From: Pseudomonadota bacterium
Lineage (GTDB): Bacteria; Pseudomonadota; Gammaproteobacteria; Burkholderiales; Burkholderiaceae_C
Direction: 5' to 3'
DNA length: 20,472 nucleotides
Assembly: GCA_023410975.1 (NCBI GenBank)
Contig: JAEYPG010000352.1
Coordinates: 1 to 20,472 of the forward strand
Positions 14,569 through 20,472 of the stretch are shown in pieces. Positions within the stretch are counted from its first letter, which is position 1; every line of letters starts with the position of its first letter. Both the position numbers and the translations under genes were made by a program. Under the pieces are notes generated by a model that had not been told where the DNA came from, made no database searches, and saw only the letters and a list, made by a program, of their open reading frames with translations.

Positions 14569-15633
14569 TCAGACGGTGGCGATGGGCGTGGCCGGCGAGC
14601 CCACCGCACCGGGCAGGCGCAGCGGCGGCGCGGTGAGCAGGAAGCGGCTGCGGCCGTGGCCGCGCAGCCAGCGCGCCAGCTCGGTGAGATACCAGAGCTC
14701 GCCCAGGTGGATGCCGTTCTTGAACAGGCAATGCTCGTGCAGCGGCAGCCGCGGGCGCCGCAGCGGCGTGGGCGTCTGCAGGCTGACGCCGGTCAGCTCG
14801 ACGGCCGGGTTGTCGGCGATCAGGCACGCCAGGCGCACGTCCACGATCCAGTTCAGCAGCCGCGGGTCGTGCCCGTCCAGGCCGCTGCCCAGGTCGTGCA
14901 GCCGCTGCACATCGGGCTGCCGGTTCATCGCCAGCAGCGCGTCGGCGAAGCCGGTATGCACGCACACCATGTCGCCGGCTTCCACCTCGATGCCGTCGGC
15001 CTCCAGGATACGCATGAGCGCGTCGTAGCCCACGGCAGTGCGCTGCCGGCCGACGTGGTGCTCCAGGTCGATCAGCACGCCCCGGCCTTGCACTCCGTGC
15101 TCGGCCAGGCGCTCGATGCCCAGCGCGCCGGCGTGCGGGCCCGGATAACGGGCCCACGGGGCCGGCGCATCGGGGTCGGCCTGCGCGGCGCGGATCTCCT
15201 CGCCCGCGCGGAAGCCGTTGTAGAAGACGGATTCCGCCACGCCGTCACCATCGGCATCGAAGTGGCTGCCCACGTGCGCCAGGCTGTCCCACTGCGTGGA
15301 GTACTGCAGGCTCATCAGCACGACGTCGTCGTTGACCACGTCGGTGAGCAGCGGATCCTCCACCGCGTAGGACCAGCAGAAGCCCTGCTGCCCGGCGCTG
15401 GCGCCGTTGCGCAGCGTCGCGAAATGGCGCGGCGGCTGCCGGCGCGGGTTGAGCGCGTCGCCGCCGGGCAGGTCCAGGGGCAGCGAGAGGCAGAAGGTCT
15501 GCCCCTCCCGGACCTCGGCCATGCCTTGCAGCACCTTGCCCCGGTCCACGAGGTTCATGCGCCCCCGCTGATCGTCAGGGCCGAACTCGCCCCAGTGGCT
15601 GCCCTCGGGGGCCTGCTTCCAGCGCTGCGCCAT
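14569..15633 (-). CDS. Cyclase-family metal-dependent hydrolase
   Basis: A 354-residue protein of the cyclase family, which includes kynurenine formamidase and related amide or lactone hydrolases. The metal-binding signature HxG(T/S)HxD is present as HVGSHFD (H120, H124, D126), preceded by QYSTQWDSLA. Other family-like parts are GVLIDLEHHVG, VEAGDMVCVHTGF and LPLHEHCLFKNGIHLGE. It belongs to the longer, WD-type subgroup rather than the ~210-residue KynB subgroup. The ATG at 15633 is chosen for its GAAGGGAG ribosome binding site and because homology starts there. It lies 13 bp after the dehydrogenase gene. It probably hydrolyses an amide, ester or cyclic intermediate; the substrate is unknown. 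Confidence 0.87.
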   Translation of the reverse strand: MAQRWKQAPEGSHWGEFGPDDQRGRMNLVDRGKVLQGMAEVREGQTFCLSLPLDLPGGDALNPRRQPPRHFATLRNGASAGQQGFCWSYAVEDPLLTDVVNDDVVLMSLQYSTQWDSLAHVGSHFDADGDGVAESVFYNGFRAGEEIRAAQADPDAPAPWARYPGPHAGALGIERLAEHGVQGRGVLIDLEHHVGRQRTAVGYDALMRILEADGIEVEAGDMVCVHTGFADALLAMNRQPDVQRLHDLGSGLDGHDPRLLNWIVDVRLACLIADNPAVELTGVSLQTPTPLRRPRLPLHEHCLFKNGIHLGELWYLTELARWLRGHGRSRFLLTAPPLRLPGAVGSPATPIATV

Positions 15634-15646
15634 GAGCCGGCTCCCT

Positions 15647-16570
15647 TCAGGCCCCGAGCACCGCCAGCGCGTTCTGCGCCGCCGCGACACCCATGTTCAC
15701 GTAGGCATCGCTGGTCACGCCGCCGATGTGCGGGCTCAGCGTGATGCGCGACTCGCCGTGGAACGGATGCGGCGCCGTCATCGGCTCGACGGCGAAGCTG
15801 TCCAGGCCCGCGCTGCGTACCTGGCCGCTGCGGATGGCCTGCAGCAGCGCTTCCTCGTCGATCAGGCCGCCCCGCGCGGTGTTCACCACGATCACACCTT
15901 GCTTGCACTTGGCCAGCGTCTGCGCGTTGAGCAGCTTGGCGTTGTCGCTGGTGAGCGGGCAGTGCAGCGAGATTGCATCCGACTCGCGCCACAGCGTCTC
16001 CAGGTCCACGCTCTTCACGTAGGCCGGCAGGTCCTTGGCGTAGGGATCGAAGCCCAGGACGCGCATGCCCATGGCGTCGGCCATGCGCGCGAAGCGCAGC
16101 CCGATGGCACCCAGGCCGACGAGGCCGATGGTGCGTCCACCCAGCTCCACGCTCTTGTGCGTGGCCTTGTCCCAGTGGCCGGCGTGCATGCGCTGATCCA
16201 GCTGCACCACGGACTTGGCACAGGCCAGCAGCAGCGCCAGCGCCTGCTCGGCCACCGCCGCGGCGTTGGCGCCCACGGCCGCCTTCACCTGGATGCCGCG
16301 CTGCGCGGCCGCGGCCTTGTCGATGGTGTCGGTGCCGCTGCCATGCTTGGAGATCACCTTCAGCGACGATGCCGCATCCATCGCGGCGGCGCCCACCTTG
16401 CTGTAGCGCACGATGATGGCAACCGGGTCGTGCTGCCTGCACAGCTCGACGATGCCTTCCTCGGTGGGCGTCTTGCCGGCGAACACGACTTCATAGTCGC
16501 CCAGCAGCGCCAGCGCCTGGGGCGCCAGGTCCGCACCGGTGATCAGGAACACGGGCTTCTTCGTGCTCAT
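15647..16570 (-). CDS. D-isomer-specific 2-hydroxyacid dehydrogenase
   Basis: A 307-residue NAD(P)-dependent oxidoreductase related to D-3-phosphoglycerate and hydroxypyruvate dehydrogenases. The nucleotide-binding motif GLGAIG is at 152-157, with D175 (FDPY) suggesting NAD. The catalytic trio is R233 (NTARGGLIDEE), E262 and H281 (SPHIGG). The length fits the catalytic core without an ACT domain. Its ATG overlaps the TGA of the RraA-like gene by one base, indicating translational coupling; a GTG one codon earlier is an alternative start. It should interconvert a 2-keto and a D-2-hydroxy acid in the pathway. Confidence 0.93.
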   Translation of the reverse strand: MSTKKPVFLITGADLAPQALALLGDYEVVFAGKTPTEEGIVELCRQHDPVAIIVRYSKVGAAAMDAASSLKVISKHGSGTDTIDKAAAAQRGIQVKAAVGANAAAVAEQALALLLACAKSVVQLDQRMHAGHWDKATHKSVELGGRTIGLVGLGAIGLRFARMADAMGMRVLGFDPYAKDLPAYVKSVDLETLWRESDAISLHCPLTSDNAKLLNAQTLAKCKQGVIVVNTARGGLIDEEALLQAIRSGQVRSAGLDSFAVEPMTAPHPFHGESRITLSPHIGGVTSDAYVNMGVAAAQNALAVLGA

Positions 16571-17268
16571 CACAGCGTCTCCCCGTCCTTGATCACGCCG
16601 GCCGCACGCAGCGCGCCGTCCAGCCAGCCCGGGCGCAAGGCCTGGCGGCTCTTGATGCCCTCGATGCGCTTGGTTTCAGCAGCAACCTTCTCCGCGGCCA
16701 GGGGGATCAGCGAGGCGGCCTTGGCGCGCTCGACCACCGTCACGCCGTCGGCGTCGCCCACCACGAGGTCGCCCGGATGGACCGTGACGCCGCCGATGGA
16801 GATGGGGTGGTTCAGCCGGCCGGCAACGCTCTTGGTCGGACCGTTGGGGTTGAGGCCCGCGGCGAACATCGGGAAACCGAGCTCGCGAATGGCCTCGCTG
16901 TCGCGCACGGCGCCGTCGATGACGACGGCCGCGATGCCCAGCGCCACGCACTGCTGGGACATGATCTCGCCCATCAGCGCGCTGGAGAGGTCGCCCTTGC
17001 CGTCCACGATGATCACGTCGCCCGGCTGGGCCACGGCCATCGCCGCGTGGATCATCAGGTTGTCGCCCGGGCGCACTTCCACGGTGATGGCCGTGCCCGC
17101 GAAGCGCATCGACGGGCTCAGCGGCGCGATGCGGCCGTGCAGCGCCCCGCGGCGGCCGGCCACGTCGGCCAGGATGGAGGAGGGGAATTCGGAGGCCTGC
17201 TTGACGATGTCGGCGGACAGGCGCTCGACGTTGCGGATCACGTCGGGCAATGCGGCAGCTTGACTCAT
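16570..17268 (-). CDS. RraA-like/HMG aldolase-family protein
   Basis: A 232-residue protein of the RraA/4-hydroxy-4-methyl-2-oxoglutarate aldolase fold. Key parts are GDLSSALMGEIM with G100, IDGAVRD with R122 and D123 (the conserved active-site R-D pair), and VVGDADGVTVV near residue 169-179. In catabolic operons such proteins usually cleave oxo-acids to pyruvate or act as oxaloacetate decarboxylases, with a divalent metal; the RNase E inhibitor role is less likely here. A GGAG ribosome binding site precedes the ATG. Its end overlaps the dehydrogenase start, while 202 bp with hairpins separate it from the upstream binding protein. Confidence 0.9.
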   Translation of the reverse strand: MSQAAALPDVIRNVERLSADIVKQASEFPSSILADVAGRRGALHGRIAPLSPSMRFAGTAITVEVRPGDNLMIHAAMAVAQPGDVIIVDGKGDLSSALMGEIMSQQCVALGIAAVVIDGAVRDSEAIRELGFPMFAAGLNPNGPTKSVAGRLNHPISIGGVTVHPGDLVVGDADGVTVVERAKAASLIPLAAEKVAAETKRIEGIKSRQALRPGWLDGALRAAGVIKDGETL

Positions 17269-17341
17269 GAGAATCTCCGTTGGAAACCAGGACAGGGGCC
17301 GCGCGGCGAGGACCGCGCGCGGCAGAGAGATGGGGGACCTT

Positions 17342-17366
17342 GGGAAGTCATCTGAAGAGACTTCCC
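17342..17366. other. Perfect hairpin inside the operon
   Basis: GGGAAGTC and GACTTCCC form a perfect 8-bp stem around a 9-base loop. No T-run follows in the operon's direction, so it is not a clear terminator. It directly abuts the paired repeat at 17367-17441. Confidence 0.5.
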
Positions 17367-17441
17367 CCGTTCGCCCTGAGCTTGTCGAAGGGCAGGCGCT
17401 CGGATGTCGCCGCAGGGCTTCGACAGGCTCAGCCCGAACGG
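17367..17441. repeat. Paired dispersed repeat forming a large inverted repeat
   Basis: Two 27-bp arms (17367-17393 and 17415-17441) are inverted copies with 22 of 27 positions matching, separated by 21 bp. Each arm also folds on itself: GCCCT pairs with AGGGC in the first, GGGCT with AGCCC in the second, so four of the five differences preserve or reflect those small stems. The core (TTCGnCCTGAGC-TGTCGAA) is a widespread dispersed repeat in Burkholderiales and other Proteobacteria. It lies between the first binding-protein gene and the RraA-like gene. Confidence 0.75.
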
Positions 17442-17470
17442 TTTACTTCACTTCCAAGAGCGAGCTGAAA

Positions 17471-18442
17471 TCAGTCGAGTTTGGCGCCCGACTCCTTGAC
17501 GACCTTGCCCCAGCGCTGCATGTCGTCGCGCATCAGGGCTGCGAACTGGTCGGGGGTGCCGCCGGCGGGATCGGCCCCTTCCTCGCCCAGGCGCTTGCGC
17601 AGGTCGGGCTGCTGGAGCGCCTTGTTGAACTCGGTGTTCAGGCGCGCCACGATGTCCTTGGGCGTGCCGGCCGGGGCCAGGAAGCCGAACCAGGTGGTGG
17701 CGTCGAAGCCCTTGTAGCCGGCCTCGGCCACGGTGGGCGTCTGGGGTAGGTCGTCCACGCGCTTGGCGGAGGACACCGCCAGCGGGCGCAGCTTGCCGTT
17801 GCGGATCTGCTGCAGCACCGAGGGCACGGAGGCCATGTACATGTCCACCTGGCCGCCGATGATGTCATTGAGCGCCTGGTTGGCGCCCTTGTACGGGACG
17901 TGCTGGAAGCGCACGCCGGCGGCCTTCTGGAACAGCTCGCCCGTGAGGTGGGCCACAGTGCCGTTGCCCGGCGAAGCAAAGTTCACGGCACCCGGCTTGG
18001 CCTTGGCGGCATTCACCAGGTCGGCCAGCGTCTTGTGGGGCGACGTGGCGGACACGACGATGGCCAGCGGCGCGGTCGCCACCATCGTGATGGGCGCCAG
18101 ATCCTTCAGCGGGTTGTAGGGCAGCTTCGGGTAGAGCGTCGGGTTGATGGCCAGGTTGCTGGTCTGGCCCAGCACCAGCGTGTAGCCGTCGGCCGGCGAC
18201 TTGGCCGCCGTGTCCACCCCCAGGTTGCCGCCCGCGCCGGGGCGGTTGTCGATGACGAAGGTCCAGCCGGTGGCGGTGGAAACCTTCTGCGTCACCTCGC
18301 GGGCGATGATGTCGGTGCCGCCGCCCGGCGGGAAGGGCACGATGACCTTGATGGCCTTGGCGGGATAGGACTGGGCCATGGCGGCAGGCACGCAGGCGGC
18401 GGCCAGCGCGGCAGCCATGAGGTGGCGGCGGTTGAGCAGCAT
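17471..18442 (-). CDS. Bug/TctC-type substrate-binding protein (first in the operon)
   Basis: A 323-residue periplasmic binding protein. The signal peptide has a twin arginine (MLLNRRHLMAAAL) and ends in AMA at about 23; Tat export is possible, as in several Bug proteins. The mature part shows YPAKAIKVIVPFPPGGGTD, NRPGAGGNLGVD, PADGYTLVLGQTS, HVPYKGANQALNDIIGGQVD and FLAPAGTPKDIV. A CAGGAGA ribosome binding site precedes the ATG. Its promoter at 18522-18569 copies the porin promoter, so the two are probably co-regulated. The 202-bp gap with hairpins after it may let it be made in excess over downstream enzymes. Confidence 0.94.
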   Translation of the reverse strand: MLLNRRHLMAAALAAACVPAAMAQSYPAKAIKVIVPFPPGGGTDIIAREVTQKVSTATGWTFVIDNRPGAGGNLGVDTAAKSPADGYTLVLGQTSNLAINPTLYPKLPYNPLKDLAPITMVATAPLAIVVSATSPHKTLADLVNAAKAKPGAVNFASPGNGTVAHLTGELFQKAAGVRFQHVPYKGANQALNDIIGGQVDMYMASVPSVLQQIRNGKLRPLAVSSAKRVDDLPQTPTVAEAGYKGFDATTWFGFLAPAGTPKDIVARLNTEFNKALQQPDLRKRLGEEGADPAGGTPDQFAALMRDDMQRWGKVVKESGAKLD

Positions 18443-18521
18443 CTTGTCTCCTGGGAGCGGTCACTGAGTCCGCTGCGGCCTCCGGGATGGAGGAGCAGCC
18501 TCGTGCCGTCGTGTTGGAGCC

Positions 18522-18569
18522 AGTATTGGCGCTGCATGCCGCGCGGTCCATTTGATAATTTCTGCGAAC
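18522..18569 (-). promoter_or_regulatory. Operon promoter with LysR-type box (second copy of module)
   Basis: On the minus strand, TGGACC (18545-18550) and AATACT (18522-18527) form a -35/-10 pair with a 17-bp spacer, about 80 bp before the first binding-protein gene. The block 18546-18564 is identical over 19 bp to 10449-10467 at the porin promoter, and AATACTGGC recurs at the same distance. The far half of the LysR-type box is degraded here (GAAC in place of CAAA). Confidence 0.7.
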
Positions 18570-18696
18570 CGATAAATGGCACTTTTGCTGTCCCGGCAGC
18601 TGCCTGTGCCGCCGCCCCGGGGAATGGCGCCCCCGGTGCCGAAACGCATCGTGCCGCGGGCCGCACGCCGCCCGGGCACGACGCCTTCCCTCAGGA

Positions 18697-18897
18697 TCAG
18701 AAACGGTGCTGGACGCCCACGACCACGCCCGTCTGCGTGTCGCTGAAGCCGGTGACGCCTTGCGGGCTGACGTCGCGCGTCAGGCCCACCACCTGGCCGT
18801 TCCGGGCGCAGGCATGGGCCGTGATGGCGTACAGGTTGGATGGGGCCTGCACGGCAGCAGCCGCGGGCAGGCGGGACAGCGCGAGGGCGAGTTTTTT
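18697..18897 (-). pseudogene. Porin relic with its centre deleted
   Basis: The frame ending in TGA at 18697 reads, in order, a porin-like signal peptide without its Met (KKLALALSRLPAAAAVQA, then PSNLY) and then directly a typical porin C-terminus (NGQVVGLTRDVSPQ, GVTGFSDTQTGVVVG, VQHRF). Only about 67 codons remain of an expected ~340-370. The codon where ATG should be is CAT. So the signal peptide is fused in frame to the last two strands and the barrel is gone. It starts at the stop codon of the upstream fadB-like gene. It cannot make a porin. Confidence 0.7.
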
Positions 18898-20472
18898 ATG
18901 AAGGCTCGGGCTGCTGCAGCACGTGGCGAAGGTCGCCGCACACGAAGCCCAGGCCGCTGAGGCCGGCCAGCCAGTCCATGTCCTGGGCGAGCGCTTTGGG
19001 CCCGCGCTCGCGTGCCCAGAACACGGGCCCGCCCTCCCAGCGCGGGAAGCCGAAGCCGTTGACCAGCACCACGTCCACGTCGCCGGCGCTGCGGGCCACG
19101 CCCTCGCCCAGCAGCCGCGCGGCCTCGTTGACCATGGCCAGCAGCGCGCGGCGCTGGATCTCCTCGTCGCTGAGCGCGCGCCGCACGATGCCCTTGTCGG
19201 CGCTGGCCTGCTCGATCAGCGCGTGCACCGCCGGGTCCACCTGGCGGCCCCGGCTGCCGCTCTCGTAGAGGTAGTAGCCCGCCCCGGTCTTGCGGCCCAG
19301 CCGGCCGGCCTCACACAGCCGGTCCGGGATGTGCACGTAGCGCGCGCCCGGGTCGCGCGTGGCGGCCTGTGCCTGGCGCATGCGCCAGGCGATGTCCAGG
19401 CCCGAGAGGTCGGCCACTGCGAAGGGCCCCATCGCGAAGCCGAAGGCTTCCAGCGCGGCGTCCACCTGCTCGGGCCAGGCGCCTTCCTCGATCATGAATT
19501 CGCACTGGCGGCGGTAGGCCGCGTAGATGCGGTTGCCGATGAAACCGAAGGCGTTGCCCGTGACCACGGGCAGCTTGCGCAGCCGCTTGGCCACCGCCAG
19601 CCCCGTGGCCAGCGCATCGGACGCGGTGGCCGCGCCGCGCACCACCTCCAGCAGCCGCATCACGTTGGCGGGGCTGAAGAAGTGCAGCCCGATCACGTCC
19701 TGCGGGCGCCGGGTGGCGCGCGCGATGAGGTCCTGGTCCAGGTACGAGGTGTTGGAAGCCAGCACCGCGCCGGGACGGGCCAGGCCGTCGATGCGCGCGA
19801 ACACCTGCTGCTTGACGTCCAGATCCTCGAACACCGCCTCGATCACCAGATCGGCCGAGGCCAGCACGGCCCAGTCGGTGGTGCACTGCAGCCGGGACTC
19901 GCACTGCGCCGCCGCCGAGCGCGGAGATCGCGATGCCCGAGCCCATGGTGCCCGCACCGATGACGACGACGCACTGCACCGCGCGCGCCGCCACGCCTTC
20001 GAGCTCGGGCAGCCGTGCACTGTCACGTTCGGCGAAGAACTGGTGGCGCAGCGCGAAAGCCTCGCGCGAGACGCGCAGCTCCTGGAACACGGCTCGCTCC
20101 CGGGCCAGGCCCTCGTCGATGGGAAGTTGAGCCGCACTCGTGACAGCCTCGATGGCCGCGCGCACCGCGGGACGACGCTTGCCGGCCTTGAGTGCCGCTG
20201 CCGAGGCCTGCTCCACGGCCTGGGGCTCCGCGGCCGGCACGCCGCGGTCGCGCACGCGGGACTTGGTGCCCGCGAGGCCGCGGGCATGCGCCACGGCTGC
20301 CGCGCGCAGCTCGCCTTCGACCTCCCGATCGATCAGGCCCAGTGCCAGCGCCTGCGCGCTGGGCACCCGCGCCCCGCTGCAGGCCAGCTCGATGGCCTTG
20401 GGCACGCCCACCAGGCGTGGCAGGCGCTGCGTGCCGCCCGCGCCCGGGATGATGCCCAGCGTGACCTCGGGC
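18896..20472 (-). pseudogene. Broken FadB/FadJ-type enoyl-CoA hydratase/3-hydroxyacyl-CoA dehydrogenase, 5' end outside window
   Basis: From the right edge, one frame reads the end of a crotonase domain (PEVTLGIIPGAGGTQRLPRL, ALALGLIDREVEG) and enters the dehydrogenase domain at CVVVIGAGTMGSGIAIS. Near 19900-19925 homology stops in this frame and resumes in another at SRLQCTTDWAVLASADLVIEAVFEDL, continuing through SNTSYLDQDLIA, GLHFFSPANVMRLLEVV, VTGNAFGFIGNRI and a second C-terminal half to the TAA at 18896. Compared with the family, about 40 residues between the GxGxxG loop and ADLVIEAVFE are missing as well as the frame. Beta-oxidation activity of the dehydrogenase domain should be lost; an isolated hydratase domain might still be made. 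Confidence 0.85.

Noticed and set aside
18570..18696. Remnant of a divergent LysR gene next to the second promoter module
   Set aside because: Weak similarity to the porin-LysR gap continues for about 25 bp past the identical block, but no LysR protein sequence could be read in any frame.
19890..19930. Explaining the fadB-like break as a programmed frameshift or a one-base sequencing error
   Set aside because: No slippery sequence with a downstream structure was seen, and about 40 conserved residues are missing in addition to the frame change.
1..20472. CRISPR arrays, tRNA or rRNA genes, insertion sequences, toxin-antitoxin or phage-defence systems
   Set aside because: No regularly spaced repeats, cloverleaf-like sequences, transposase or integrase motifs, or defence-gene motifs were seen on either strand.

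Overview
The window comes from a high-GC Gram-negative bacterium. Its gene content fits Burkholderiales, most likely Comamonadaceae or a close relative. The evidence is four Bug/TctC-type periplasmic binding proteins, a trimeric general porin ending in Phe, a mix of LysR, IclR, TetR and GntR regulators, and dispersed hairpin repeats typical of that order. No rRNA, tRNA, CRISPR array, transposase, integrase or replication origin was seen. All family calls were made by reading translations and motifs, without database searches.

Layout. (1) 1-1.9 kb: a FAD-dependent oxidoreductase (runs off the left edge) is divergent from an IclR regulator, with a palindrome over the IclR start codon. (2) 2.2-5.1 kb: a TetR regulator, a short-chain dehydrogenase and a 14-TM-type DHA2 drug/solute exporter lie in a row. 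The same 17-bp operator-like sequence stands before the TetR gene and before the dehydrogenase. (3) 5.2-5.76 kb: a scar where a 5'-truncated GntR/UTRA regulator (minus) abuts the last ~38 codons of an aspartase/cycloisomerase-superfamily lyase (plus). (4) 5.9-8.4 kb: a Bug binding protein is followed by a fused class I fumarase-type hydro-lyase. A convergent lipoprotein alpha/beta hydrolase ends 2 bp away. (5) 9.3-11.4 kb: a porin is divergent from a LysR regulator. (6) 11.65-18.44 kb, minus strand: a seven-gene catabolic operon with, in transcription order, a Bug protein, an RraA-like aldolase, a D-2-hydroxyacid dehydrogenase, a cyclase-family hydrolase, two more Bug proteins and an SMP-30 lactonase. 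(7) 18.7-20.47 kb: an internally deleted porin relic, then a broken fadB/fadJ-type enoyl-CoA hydratase/3-hydroxyacyl-CoA dehydrogenase that runs off the right edge.

How it may work together. The porin, the binding proteins and the hydrolytic, oxidative and aldolase-like enzymes suggest uptake and degradation of one or more organic acids whose identity cannot be read from sequence. The clearest regulatory signal is a promoter module found twice: before the porin and before the seven-gene operon. In both copies the -35 and -10 hexamers have a 17-bp spacer, and a LysR-type box lies directly upstream in a 19-bp run identical between the copies. This suggests that one LysR protein, probably the one encoded at 10493-11443, controls outer-membrane entry and the operon together.

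The window also holds at least four deletion-type lesions (lyase, GntR, porin relic, fadB-like gene), so this accessory region seems to be decaying by deletion rather than by insertion of mobile elements.
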